Source: Streptomyces megasporus
GTDB taxonomy: Bacteria > Actinomycetota > Actinomycetes > Streptomycetales > Streptomycetaceae
Direction: 5' to 3'
Length of the DNA: 64,000 nt
Assembly: GCF_000718985.1 (NCBI RefSeq)
Contig: NZ_JODL01000002.1
Coordinates: 1-64,000 of the forward strand
Shown piece by piece: positions 18,532 through 27,559 of the stretch; the stretch's first letter is position 1, and each line of letters begins with the position of its first letter. The notes beneath the pieces were generated by a model that searched no databases, was not told the DNA's origin, and worked only from the letters and a program-made list of their open reading frames with translations. A program made the position numbers and the translations under genes.

Positions 18532-20460
18532 GTGACGAACATCAACCCGTCCGCCGGGGCCGTCGAGGACGGTGCGCCGCCGGACACCCCCGGCGGGACC
18601 TCCGGCGCCGGACCCGCCGTCCGACGCACCGGGACCAGCGGTTGGCGCGCCATGCTGCCGCGCTGGTCGCCCAAGCTCGGAGTGGGCCTCGGCCTGGTCG
18701 TGGCGATCGCCCTCTTCGGCGTCCTCGGACCGATGGCGGTGGGCGACCCCGACACGGTCCGCGACATCGGAATGACCTCCCCCGGCGGGGAGTTCTGGCT
18801 GGGCACCACCCAGACCGGCCAGGACGTACTGGCCCAACTGGCCCACGCCACACGCGGATCGCTGCAGATCGGCCTGCTGGTGGGCGTTCTGGCCACCCTC
18901 TTCTCCGCGGTCTTCGGCGTCATCGGCGGCTACGTCGGCGGGGCGGTGGACGAGGGCTTCTCCCTGTTCTCCAACGTCATGCTGGTCATCCCCGGTCTGC
19001 CGCTGGTCATCGTCATCGCGGGCTTCGTCCCCGTCGAGCGGCGCGGCTGGTGGACCATCGCGGTCGTGCTGGCGGTCACCGGCTGGGCGGCCTCCGCCCG
19101 GGTGCTGCGCGCCCAGACCCTCTCTCTGCGCAACCGCGATTACGTCGCCGCGGCGAAGGTGGCCGGCGAGAAGCCGTGGCGGATCATCTCCGTGGAGATC
19201 CTGCCCAACCTGCTGCCGCTGATGGCCTCGCAGTTCGTGTTCGCCGTCATCCTGGCGATCCTCAGCGAGGCGGGCCTGTCCTTCCTGGGGCTGGGGGCCT
19301 CCAACTCCCCCACGCTCGGCACGATGCTCTACTACGCCCAGAACGGCTTCGCGCTGCAGTACGGGGCGTGGTGGTGGTTCGGCCCGCCCGGTCTGGTCAT
19401 CGCGCTCTTCGGCTGCGGCCTCTCCCTGATCAACTTCAGCATCGACGAGATCATCGACCCCAGGCTGCGCACGGTCCCCGCGACCGGCCGCCGTGCCCGC
19501 CGGACCGCCGAGGGCGGGGGGCCTCGGAAGCGGAAGGCGAGCCCGGCGCCCCGGCGCGACGCCTTTGGCCGGGACGCCGTCCTGACCGTCGAGAACCTCG
19601 ACGTGGTCTACCGGGGCGAGAGGCCCACGCACGCCGTCAAGAACGTCTCGCTGACCCTCGGCCGCGGGGAGATCCTCGGTCTCGCGGGCGAGTCCGGCTG
19701 CGGCAAGACCACCCTCGCCTACGCGATCAACCGCCTGCACCGGCCGCCGGCCGAGGTGACCTCGGGAACGGTCGTCTTCCACGACCGCGACGGCACGGAC
19801 ATCGACCTGCTCGCCCTGGAGAAGGAGGAGCTGCGCGCCTTCCGCTGGTCGAAGCTGTCGATGGTCTTCCAGGGTGCGATGAACGCCCTCAACCCGGTGA
19901 TCTCCATCCGGGCGCAGTTGGAGGACGTCCTCACCACGCACCGGCCGGGGATGTCCGCCGAGGAGCGTCGCGAGCGGTGCGCCGAGGTACTGCGCCTGGT
20001 CGGCGTCGACCCGCGGCGACTGGACTCCTTCCCGCACGAGCTCTCCGGGGGCATGCGACAGCGCGTCATGATCGCCATGGCGCTGCTGCTGGACCCCCAG
20101 GTGATGATCATGGACGAGCCCACGACGGCCCTCGACGTGGTGGTCCAGCGCGGCATTCTCCGGGAGATCCTGCGCTTCCGCGACGAACTCGGCTTCGCCG
20201 TCGTCTTCATCACCCACGACCTGCCGCTGCTGCTGGAAATCAGCGACCGGATCGCCGTCATGCGCGACGGGGAGGTGGTCGAGTACGCGACCGCCGAGGA
20301 GATCCACAAGCGACCGCGACACCCCTACACCCGCGAGCTGCTCGACTCCTTCCCCAGCCTCACCGGGGAGCGGGGGGCGTTCGTCCGCACCGGGGAGTCC
20401 GGTGCCCGCGAGCGCACCGAAACGACCGTGAAGACCGTGAAGGAGGCGGGTCCGCGATGA
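18532..20460 (+). CDS. Fused ABC permease (DppC type) and ATPase (DppD type)
   Basis: One polypeptide of 642 residues. Residues about 35-315 are a DppC-type permease (helices plus loop SLRNRDYVAAAKVAGEKPWRIISVEILPN split across the EAA motif). Residues about 345-620 are an ABC ATPase with Walker A GESGCGKTT, Q-loop VFQGAMNALNP, signature LSGGMRQR, Walker B VMIMDEPTTALD and H-loop ITHD. The linker (about 315-345) is basic and low in complexity. The GTG start follows CGAGGAGCC. There is no frameshift at the junction, so the fusion is genuine. The stop overlaps the next ATPase start by ATGA. Confidence 0.93.
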   Translation: MTNINPSAGAVEDGAPPDTPGGTSGAGPAVRRTGTSGWRAMLPRWSPKLGVGLGLVVAIALFGVLGPMAVGDPDTVRDIGMTSPGGEFWLGTTQTGQDVLAQLAHATRGSLQIGLLVGVLATLFSAVFGVIGGYVGGAVDEGFSLFSNVMLVIPGLPLVIVIAGFVPVERRGWWTIAVVLAVTGWAASARVLRAQTLSLRNRDYVAAAKVAGEKPWRIISVEILPNLLPLMASQFVFAVILAILSEAGLSFLGLGASNSPTLGTMLYYAQNGFALQYGAWWWFGPPGLVIALFGCGLSLINFSIDEIIDPRLRTVPATGRRARRTAEGGGPRKRKASPAPRRDAFGRDAVLTVENLDVVYRGERPTHAVKNVSLTLGRGEILGLAGESGCGKTTLAYAINRLHRPPAEVTSGTVVFHDRDGTDIDLLALEKEELRAFRWSKLSMVFQGAMNALNPVISIRAQLEDVLTTHRPGMSAEERRERCAEVLRLVGVDPRRLDSFPHELSGGMRQRVMIAMALLLDPQVMIMDEPTTALDVVVQRGILREILRFRDELGFAVVFITHDLPLLLEISDRIAVMRDGEVVEYATAEEIHKRPRHPYTRELLDSFPSLTGERGAFVRTGESGARERTETTVKTVKEAGPR

Positions 20461-21476
20461 CGACCCTGGAGGTACGCGGCCTGGTCAAGGACTTCTCCCT
20501 GCGCTCCGGCCTGCGACAGTCGAGGTTCCGCGCGGTCGACGACGTCTCCTTCACCCTGACCCCCGGCCGGACGGTGGCGCTGGTCGGCGAGTCCGGATCG
20601 GGCAAGTCCACGGTCGCGAGGATGATCGCCCGCCTGGAGCGGCCCACCTCCGGAGAGATCGTCGCCACCCGGTCCGACGGAACGCGGGTGGCCGACCGCG
20701 ACTACCGCGACCACGTGCAGATGGTCTTCCAGGACCCCTTCGCCTCGCTCAACCCGTTCCACACCGTCGAGCACCACCTGGCGCGTCCGCTGAAGCTCCA
20801 CGGTCGGGTCAAGGGGAAGGCGGACACCCGGCGCGAGGTCGAGCGGCTGCTGGAGCGCGTCAACCTGACCCCGGCCGGCGACATCGCGGGACGCCGCCCG
20901 CACGAACTCTCCGGCGGCCAGCGTCAGCGCGTGGCGATCGCCCGGGCCCTGGCGCCCGGCGCCCGGGTCGTCGTCGCCGACGAACCGGTCTCCATGCTGG
21001 ACGTCTCCATCCGGCTGGGCGTGCTCAACCTGCTCGCCCGTCTCCAGCGCGAGGACGACCTCGCCGTCCTCTACATCACCCACGACCTCGCCACCGCGCG
21101 GCACTTCTCCGACGACATCCTGGTGATGTACCGCGGGCGCGTGGTCGAGAGGGGACCGGCGGACGAGGTCATCCTCAACCCCCGGCACCCGTACACCCGC
21201 ATCCTCGCGGCGGCGGCCCCCGACCCCGAGGCGCGCGACCGGGACCGGCTCGGGGATGCGCTGGGCCTGAAGCCGGCGGGCGACTCCGCCCTTCCCGGCG
21301 ACGACCCCGGCTGCACCTTCCGGGACCGCTGCCCCTCGGCGATGGAGATCTGCGCCCGCAGGCCCGAGGACTTCGAGGTGGGCCAGGGCCACCACGTCAG
21401 GTGCCGGCTGCGGCCCGGCGACGACGACGGCGCGCGGCCGACCGGCGCGGACACGACCGCCGGACGACCCGTCTGA
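20457..21476 (+). CDS. ABC transporter ATPase, DppF/OppF type
   Basis: Second ATP-binding subunit of the importer, 339 residues. It has Walker A GESGSGKST, Q-loop MVFQDPFASLNP, signature ELSGGQRQR, Walker B VVVADEPVSMLD and the oligopeptide-transporter C-terminal extension with conserved cysteines (CTFRDRCPSAMEIC), which bind an iron-sulphur cluster in some family members. The ATG overlaps the upstream stop (ATGA), showing translational coupling. It would form a heterodimeric motor with the ATPase half of the preceding fusion. It is the last gene before a strong terminator. Confidence 0.94.
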   Translation: MTTLEVRGLVKDFSLRSGLRQSRFRAVDDVSFTLTPGRTVALVGESGSGKSTVARMIARLERPTSGEIVATRSDGTRVADRDYRDHVQMVFQDPFASLNPFHTVEHHLARPLKLHGRVKGKADTRREVERLLERVNLTPAGDIAGRRPHELSGGQRQRVAIARALAPGARVVVADEPVSMLDVSIRLGVLNLLARLQREDDLAVLYITHDLATARHFSDDILVMYRGRVVERGPADEVILNPRHPYTRILAAAAPDPEARDRDRLGDALGLKPAGDSALPGDDPGCTFRDRCPSAMEICARRPEDFEVGQGHHVRCRLRPGDDDGARPTGADTTAGRPV

Positions 21477-21553
21477 CGGTCTCCGGGCCCGCCCTGACGG
21501 CCGCCCGGCACCGTGCTCTCCGCCGTCCCCGCAGCCGTCCCCTCGGCCGTCCT

Positions 21554-21601
21554 CTCGGCGGGGCCCGACCCCTGGAGACCTCCGGTCCGGGCCCCGCCGA
21601 G
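21554..21601. terminator. Bidirectional hairpin terminator
   Basis: A perfect 14-bp stem (CTCGGCGGGGCCCG, 21554-21567, with 21588-21601) with a 20-base loop. It lies between the importer operon (+) and the alpha-galactosidase gene (-), which end on either side. Confidence 0.8.
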
Positions 21602-21610
21602 GGAGACGGC

Positions 21611-23827
21611 TCACACCCGCGTCGCGCGCAGCAGCACCAGCCGCTCGGGGTAGAGCACCGGCGCTTGGAGCCCGGCGCTGTCCAACACCCGACCCGGTAG
21701 ACGGACCCCCTCCGGCGTCCACCACGGCAGGTGCGCGCCCCAGTGGTGGGCGTTGCCGTCGGGCAGGTCGCCGGGGGCCTGCGGCCGGACGTGGTAGACG
21801 GCCTCGGGGTCGAGCCCCGGCAGCCTGACCGGACCCGGCGGGTACAGCTCGGAGGAGGCCGTGGCGACGAGCGCGTACACCGCCTCCGAGCCGTCCTCGG
21901 CGACCACGCCGTGCAGGCGGCAGGCCGGGTCCGGGTGGTCGGCGTGGACGGCCGTGCCCGTGTGGAGCAGGCCGCGCAACTCCTTGTGGAGCGCCACCCA
22001 CTCGCCCAGTCGGGCCAGGTCCTTTGGGCTCGCGGCGGTCAGGTCCCACTCGATGCCGAAGTGGCCGAACAGGGCCGTGCCCGCCCGGAAGTCGATCGGA
22101 TGGCGGCGCCCGGTGGTGTGCGCGGTGTCGGAGCCCACGTGCGTGCCCATCAGTTCGAGGGGGATCAGCACATTGGTCCAGCGCTGGATCCGCTGCCGCT
22201 CCAGGGCGTCGATGCAGTCCGAGACCCACACCCGGTCGGTGCGCTGGAGGATCTCCAGATCGACCCGTCCGCCGCCGGAGGAGCAGGACTCGATCTCCAC
22301 CCCGGGGTGCCGCCGGCGCAGCTCGTCCATCAGTCGGTACACCGCCAGCGTCTGCCCGTGCACACCGGCGCGGCCGGTCGGCCGGTGGCCGGCCTCGACC
22401 AGATCCCGGTTGTGGTCCCATTTCAGGTAGGAGATCGGGTACGCGGTCAGCAGCTCGTCCAGGCGCTCCAGGATGTACGCGAACGCCTCGGGACGGGCGA
22501 GGTCGAGCACCTGCTGGTGGCGGGCCGCGCCGGGCAGTCGTCCACCCGTGGCCATGATCCAGTCGGGGTGGGCGCGGGCCAGGTCGGAGTCCTCGTTGAT
22601 CATCTCCGGCTCCACCCACAGGCCGAACTGCATGCCCAGCCCGGTGACGTGGTCGGTCAGCGGCCCCAGCCCGTCCGGCCACACCTCGTGAGAGACGTAC
22701 CAGTCGCCCAGACCGCGCCGGTCGTCGCGGCGCGACCCGAACCAGCCGTCGTCCAGGACGAACCGCTCGGCGCCCACCGCCGCGGCGGCGTCCGCCAGGG
22801 CGCGCAGCCGCTCCAGGTCGTGGTCGAAGTAGACGGCCTCCCAGGTGTTGAGCGTGACCGGCCGGGGCGAGGAGGGGTGGTGGGGCCGGGACCGCAGCCA
22901 GCGGTGGAAGCGGGCGGACACCTCGTCCAGCCCCCTCCCGTAGGAGCCGTACTGCCACGGCGAGGTGTAGGACTCGCCCGGCGCGAGCTCCACCTCGCCG
23001 GAGAGCAGCAGTTCGCCGGAGCCCAGCAGCGAGACGGAGTGGAAGGTGCGCTCGGCGAACGTGCGGTGGTTGCCGGACCACGCGGTGTGCACCGCCCACA
23101 CCTCTCCCGAGCGGTTGCCGAACCCTTCGGTGCCCGCGGCGAGCAGGTAGGCGCTGTCGTAGCCGGTGCGTCCGGTGCGGTTCTCCCGCATCCGCAGCCC
23201 CTGGGTGAAGGCGGTGCGCTGCGGGCCGCGCTCGCGCAGGTGGTGCCCGGTGAAGTCCAGCAGTTCGGTCGCGACGGAGGGCACCGGCAGGGTGAGGTGC
23301 ACGGCGTCCACGGCGAAGGGGGAGGGGCCGCGGTTGACGACCGTGGCGCGTTGGCGCACCAGGCCGGACGCGGTCAGCTCGATCGTCAACTCCAGTTCCA
23401 GCGCGGCCTCCTGGTCGTGGGCGAGGACGGTGACACGTCCGCCCGCCTCGCCGCCGGCGGAGTGGTGCGGCGTTCCCGGGGACGCCTCCGGCACGGTCAC
23501 GGTGGCCTCCCGGACCGCGAAGGCCGTGGAGAAGTCCCTCCCGCCGCGGTTGCCGACCAGGCCCGGGGTGCCGAGCCAACCCGCCGACTGCTCGGGCAGC
23601 ACGGCCGGTTCGACCGGTCCGTCCACCGAGAAGCCGATGGGCTGCGGCGCCCGCGCGAGTCTCAGGTCCCACAGCTCCTCGGGGGCGAGGGGGCCGAGGT
23701 CGGCTCCCCAGTGGAGCACCCGGGGGAGGGTGCCGCCGGTCGGGTCGAGCACGAGACCGACGCCGGCGGCGCGCAGGTGGATCGGCTCGGAGGGAAGGGA
23801 GGGAGGGGGAGCGGAACGTGGTGCCAC
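21611..23827 (-). CDS. GH36 alpha-galactosidase
   Basis: Removes alpha-1,6-linked galactose from galactomanno- or raffinose-type oligosaccharides; no signal peptide, so probably cytoplasmic. The 738-residue length is typical. The catalytic nucleophile is Asp471 in YLKWDHNRD and the acid/base Asp537 in VSDCIDALERQ; ESCSSGGGR and LDDGWFGSRRDD are also family hallmarks. The GTG at 23825-23827 has GGAG seven bases upstream, and the reading frame extends upstream only by chance antisense openness. It is divergent from the beta-mannosidase, sharing a 219-bp regulatory region. Confidence 0.93.
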   Translation of the reverse strand: MAPRSAPPPSLPSEPIHLRAAGVGLVLDPTGGTLPRVLHWGADLGPLAPEELWDLRLARAPQPIGFSVDGPVEPAVLPEQSAGWLGTPGLVGNRGGRDFSTAFAVREATVTVPEASPGTPHHSAGGEAGGRVTVLAHDQEAALELELTIELTASGLVRQRATVVNRGPSPFAVDAVHLTLPVPSVATELLDFTGHHLRERGPQRTAFTQGLRMRENRTGRTGYDSAYLLAAGTEGFGNRSGEVWAVHTAWSGNHRTFAERTFHSVSLLGSGELLLSGEVELAPGESYTSPWQYGSYGRGLDEVSARFHRWLRSRPHHPSSPRPVTLNTWEAVYFDHDLERLRALADAAAAVGAERFVLDDGWFGSRRDDRRGLGDWYVSHEVWPDGLGPLTDHVTGLGMQFGLWVEPEMINEDSDLARAHPDWIMATGGRLPGAARHQQVLDLARPEAFAYILERLDELLTAYPISYLKWDHNRDLVEAGHRPTGRAGVHGQTLAVYRLMDELRRRHPGVEIESCSSGGGRVDLEILQRTDRVWVSDCIDALERQRIQRWTNVLIPLELMGTHVGSDTAHTTGRRHPIDFRAGTALFGHFGIEWDLTAASPKDLARLGEWVALHKELRGLLHTGTAVHADHPDPACRLHGVVAEDGSEAVYALVATASSELYPPGPVRLPGLDPEAVYHVRPQAPGDLPDGNAHHWGAHLPWWTPEGVRLPGRVLDSAGLQAPVLYPERLVLLRATRV

Positions 23828-23868
23828 GGTGGGTCTCCGTCCTGGCCAGGCGGACGCCGGAGGCGCCG

Positions 23869-23899
23869 TTGACTTACTTTGTTCGGTGGCGTAAGAATC
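23869..23899 (+). promoter_or_regulatory. Promoter/operator element shared with the importer operon
   Basis: Begins TTGACTTACTTTGTTCG and ends GTAAGAATC; 24 of 31 positions match 15651-15681. It points toward the beta-mannosidase gene (start 148 bp downstream) and lies only 42 bp upstream of the alpha-galactosidase start on the other strand, so one bound protein could control both. Confidence 0.65.
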
Positions 23900-24046
23900 T
23901 CGGGCGACGATACTCGGCCGGCGAAGGAGAAATCCACCGGTGATCGGCCGCCCTCCCTTCGACCCTCCGAGGGCACCCCGAAGGCCCTTCGGACCGTCCC
24001 AGACCCAGCACTCCGCGCAGCGGAGCCGATCGAGGAGTGAACGCCG

Positions 24047-26530
24047 ATGATCCGCCAAACCCTGCACGACGGCTGGCAGTTGTCGGCGATCGCCGGACCG
24101 GTGCCGGAGCACGTCGCGGGACGGACCGTCCCGGCCGCCGTTCCGGGCAGCGCCCATCTGGACCTGCTGGCGGCGGGCCTGATCCCCGACCCCTACCTGG
24201 ACCGCGTCGAGGAGGAACTGGTCTGGGCGCACCGCACCGACTGGCGGTACGCGCTCGCCTTCGAGACGGCGCCCGCCGGGCCGGACGAGCGGGTGGACCT
24301 GCTCTTCGAGGGGCTGGACACCGTGGCCACGGTCGAGTTGGACGGACGGGTGCTGGGCGAGACGGCCAACATGCACCGCAGTCACCGGTTCGACGTCCGC
24401 GACGCGCTGGAGGGCGGCGGCTTTCACGAACTCGTGGTCTCCTTCCGCTCCGCCCTGGAGTACGCCGAGGAGGTCGAGCGCCGTCTCGGCCGTCGTGACC
24501 ACGTCTACCCGCACCCCTTCAACATGGTGCGGAAGATGGCGTGCAGCTTCGGCTGGGACTGGGGCCCGGACCTGCAGACGGCGGGCATCTGGAAGCCGGT
24601 GCGCCTGGAGCGCTGGCACACCGCCCGCCTGGCGCTGGTGCGTCCCCTGGTGACGGTGGACGCCGACGGCACCGGCCGTGCCGAGGTGCACGTCGAGATC
24701 GAGCGCTCCGGCCTGGCGGAGAGCGGCGCGGTGGAACTCACCGCCACCGTGGCCGGCCGCGCCGAGCGCGTCACCGTCCCGGCCGGCGAGACCGGCGCGC
24801 GGCTCACCCTCACCGTCCCCGACGTCCGGCTGTGGTGGCCAGTGGGCCACGGCGACCAGCCCCTGTACGACCTCCGGGTCGCCCTGGGGACGGCCGGCGC
24901 CGACGAGCCGCTGGACGTCTGGGAGCGCCGCATCGGCTTCCGCACCGTCACCGTGGACACCGCCCCCGACGAGATCGGCACCCCCTTCACCGTCGTCGTC
25001 AACGGCAGACCGATCTTCGTCAAGGGGGCCAACTGGATCCCGGACGACCACTTCCTCACCCGCGTCACGCGCGAGCGCCTGGAGCGCCGTGTGGACCAGG
25101 CGGTCGGCGCCCACATGAACCTGCTGCGGGTGTGGGGCGGCGGCATCTACGAGACCGACGACTTCTACGACGTCTGCGACGAGCGCGGCATGCTGGTCTG
25201 GCAGGACTTCCCCTTCGCCTGCGCCTCCTACCCCGAGGAGGAGCCGCTGTGGAGCGAGGTCGAGGCCGAGGCCCGCGAGAACGTGGTCCGCCTCGCCTCC
25301 CACCCCTCCCTCGCCCTGTGGAACGGCGCCAACGAGAACATGTGGGGCTTCCGCGACTGGGGATGGCCCGAGCAGCTCCAGGGACGGACCTGGGGCCTGG
25401 GCTACTACACCGAGCTGCTGCCGTCCATCGTGGCCGAACTCGACCCGACCCGCTTCTACTGCGCCAACAGCCCCTACAACCCCGGCATGCCGGTCGACGG
25501 GGTCCACCCCAACGACGAGAACCACGGCACCCGGCACGAGTGGGAGGTGTGGAACCGGGTCGACTACACCCACTACCGCGACCACATCCCGCGGTTCTGC
25601 TCGGAGTTCGGCTTCCAGGGCCCCCCGACCTGGGCGACCCTGACGAAGTGGATCCACGACGATCCGCTGACCCCCACCTCTCCCGCCTTCCTGCTGCACC
25701 AGAAGGCAGAGGAGGGCAACGAGAAGCTCGCCCGCGGCATGGCCCCCCACCTGCCCGAACCGAGGACCTTCGAGGACTGGCACTGGGCGACCCAGCTCAA
25801 CCAGGCCCGCGCGGTGGCCTTCGGCATCGAGCACTTCCGCTCCTGGTGGCCGCGGACGGCCGGCGCGGTCGTCTGGCAGCTCAACGACTGCTGGCCGGTC
25901 ACCTCCTGGGCCGCGGTCGACGGCGACGAGCGCCCCAAGCCGCTGTGGTACGGGCTGCGCCACGCCTACGCGCCCCGGCTGCTGACCCCACAGCCCCGCG
26001 ACGGCCGCCTCGTCCTGGTCGCGGTGAACGACCACGACGAGCCCTGGAGGGGAGAGCTGCTCCTGGAGCGGCAGACGTTCTCGGGCCGGATATTGCGGAG
26101 CGTTAAGCTTTCCCTTGACGTACCGGCCCGTTCGGTTGCCCGCATCGAGCCGGCCTCGTCCCTGGTCAGCCCGGAGAACGAGCAGGAGGAGGTGCTGGTG
26201 GCGACCGCACCGGACGCACGCGCCGTCCACCTCTTCCGCGAGGACCGGGAGCTGGCCTACGACCCCGAGCCGCTGAAGGCACAGGCCGTCGCGGTCCCCG
26301 GGGGCTACCGGGTGGACGTGTACGCGAAGTCCTTCGCGCGCGACGTCGCCGTCCTGGCCGACCGGGTCGCACCCGACGCGGTCGTGGACGAGATGCTGGT
26401 GCCGATGCCGGCCGGGGAGTCGAGGTCCTTCACCGTCAGGACCGAGGCCGACATCGATCCCGCCGCGTTGACGGGGCCGCTGGTGCTGCGCTCCGCCAAT
26501 GCCCTGAGCGCTCCGGTGGTGCGATCCTGA
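24047..26530 (+). CDS. GH2 beta-mannosidase
   Basis: Exo-acting enzyme of 827 residues that releases mannose from beta-mannosides; no signal peptide, so it likely acts on imported oligosaccharides. Domain order is a sugar-binding jelly roll (about 1-190), an Ig-like domain (about 195-295), the TIM-barrel catalytic domain (about 300-640) and C-terminal Ig-like domains. The acid/base is Glu430 in WNGANE and the nucleophile Glu520 in CSEFGFQG. MVRKMACSFGWDWGPD is typical of beta-mannosidases as opposed to beta-galactosidases. The ATG follows GAGGAG. The stop abuts the start of the next gene with no gap. Confidence 0.94.
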   Translation: MIRQTLHDGWQLSAIAGPVPEHVAGRTVPAAVPGSAHLDLLAAGLIPDPYLDRVEEELVWAHRTDWRYALAFETAPAGPDERVDLLFEGLDTVATVELDGRVLGETANMHRSHRFDVRDALEGGGFHELVVSFRSALEYAEEVERRLGRRDHVYPHPFNMVRKMACSFGWDWGPDLQTAGIWKPVRLERWHTARLALVRPLVTVDADGTGRAEVHVEIERSGLAESGAVELTATVAGRAERVTVPAGETGARLTLTVPDVRLWWPVGHGDQPLYDLRVALGTAGADEPLDVWERRIGFRTVTVDTAPDEIGTPFTVVVNGRPIFVKGANWIPDDHFLTRVTRERLERRVDQAVGAHMNLLRVWGGGIYETDDFYDVCDERGMLVWQDFPFACASYPEEEPLWSEVEAEARENVVRLASHPSLALWNGANENMWGFRDWGWPEQLQGRTWGLGYYTELLPSIVAELDPTRFYCANSPYNPGMPVDGVHPNDENHGTRHEWEVWNRVDYTHYRDHIPRFCSEFGFQGPPTWATLTKWIHDDPLTPTSPAFLLHQKAEEGNEKLARGMAPHLPEPRTFEDWHWATQLNQARAVAFGIEHFRSWWPRTAGAVVWQLNDCWPVTSWAAVDGDERPKPLWYGLRHAYAPRLLTPQPRDGRLVLVAVNDHDEPWRGELLLERQTFSGRILRSVKLSLDVPARSVARIEPASSLVSPENEQEEVLVATAPDARAVHLFREDRELAYDPEPLKAQAVAVPGGYRVDVYAKSFARDVAVLADRVAPDAVVDEMLVPMPAGESRSFTVRTEADIDPAALTGPLVLRSANALSAPVVRS

Positions 26531-27445
26531 GTGAACACCACGGAACACGGCGGAACGAACGGAACCGGGTTCTCGGGAGCCGTCGGGCTGGTGCTCGCGC
26601 GTCCCGCGCGCCTGCTGGGCATCGAACCGTTCTTCATGGAATTCATCGCGGGCATCGAGGAACGCCTCGCCGAACGCGGCCTGTCCGTCCTGCTCCACGT
26701 CGTGGCCACCCAGGAAGCGGAGATCGCCGCCTACCGACGGTGGGCGGACCGGGGCTTGGTCGACACGGTCGTGGTGGTCAATCGCACCGTCGACGACAAA
26801 CGGCTGCCCGTCCTGCGGGAACTGGGACTGCCCGCCGTCCTCGTCGGCGCGGGCGGTGACGCCGCCGACACCGGGGACGGCGGGGGCCCGGCCATGCCCG
26901 TGATCCGCACGGACGACGCCGGGCCGGTGCGCGAGGCGCTCGCCCACCTGCTCGACCTCGGTCACCGGCGCATCGCCAGGGTCAGTGGTCCCGCCAACCT
27001 GCTGCACACCCGGGCCCGTACCGCGGCACTGGTCGAGGGGTGCCGCGAGGTCGGGGTCGAACCGGTGGTCGTGGAGGGCGACTACTCCGACGAGGCGGGC
27101 GCGAGGCTGACGAAGGCCCTGCTGCGCCGGCCGGACCCGCCCACCGCGATTCTCTACGACAACGACGTGATGGCGGTCGCGGGACTGGGCGCGGCGAAGG
27201 AGATGGGCGTCCCGGTGCCGGAGCGGCTCAGTCTGATCGCCTGGGACGACTCCACCCTGTGCCGGTTGGCGTCCCCGCCGCTGACCACCATGAGCGTGGA
27301 GGTGCACCAGTACGGGGTGCTGGTCGCCGAATCGGTGCTGGAGCTCCTCGACGGGGTGCCGGTGGCCGAGCGGTGGTCCCCCACCGCGCGGTGCGTGCCC
27401 CGGGGCAGCACCGCCCGGTGCGCCGTCCCGTCCACCACGGCGTAG
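26531..27445 (+). CDS. LacI-type ligand-binding domain protein without a DNA-binding head
   Basis: A 304-residue protein that aligns with the effector-binding core of LacI regulators from its first residues (SGAVGLVLARPARLLGIEPFFMEFIAGIEERL) to the C-terminal dimer region (LIAWDDSTLCRLASPPLTTMSVEVHQYG). The usual 55-60-residue helix-turn-helix head is missing, and it cannot be hidden upstream because that DNA encodes the beta-mannosidase. There is no signal peptide. The GTG start is immediately after the mannosidase stop, implying translational coupling. It may be a soluble sugar sensor or a co-regulator; alternatively it may be a repressor fixed after losing its head. Function is unknown. 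Confidence 0.85.
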   Translation: MNTTEHGGTNGTGFSGAVGLVLARPARLLGIEPFFMEFIAGIEERLAERGLSVLLHVVATQEAEIAAYRRWADRGLVDTVVVVNRTVDDKRLPVLRELGLPAVLVGAGGDAADTGDGGGPAMPVIRTDDAGPVREALAHLLDLGHRRIARVSGPANLLHTRARTAALVEGCREVGVEPVVVEGDYSDEAGARLTKALLRRPDPPTAILYDNDVMAVAGLGAAKEMGVPVPERLSLIAWDDSTLCRLASPPLTTMSVEVHQYGVLVAESVLELLDGVPVAERWSPTARCVPRGSTARCAVPSTTA

Positions 27446-27469
27446 CCGGCACCGCGTCGGAACGCGGAA

Positions 27470-27511
27470 ACCTCCGGGGAGGGAGCCCACAGGGGCCTCC
27501 TCCCCGGAGGT
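27470..27511. terminator. Hairpin terminator
   Basis: A perfect 13-bp stem (ACCTCCGGGGAGG at 27470-27482 with 27499-27511) with a 16-base loop, placed between the LacI-like gene (+) and the convergent chaplin gene (-). Confidence 0.82.
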
Positions 27512-27559
27512 CGTCGACCCGGGCGGACGAGGGCCCGCCCGGAGCCGGCGCCGGCGATG

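Noticed and set aside
20325..23672. 1115-codon minus-strand open frame across the ATPase and GH36 region
   Set aside because: Different frame from the real GH36 gene and antisense to the dppF-type gene; Arg/Gly/Pro-rich composition.
21611..27490. 1959-codon open frame on the minus strand
   Set aside because: Only the part from the GTG at 23827 down to 21611 is coding (GH36). The upstream extension is antisense to the beta-mannosidase and LacI-like genes and is open because of the GC-biased codon use.
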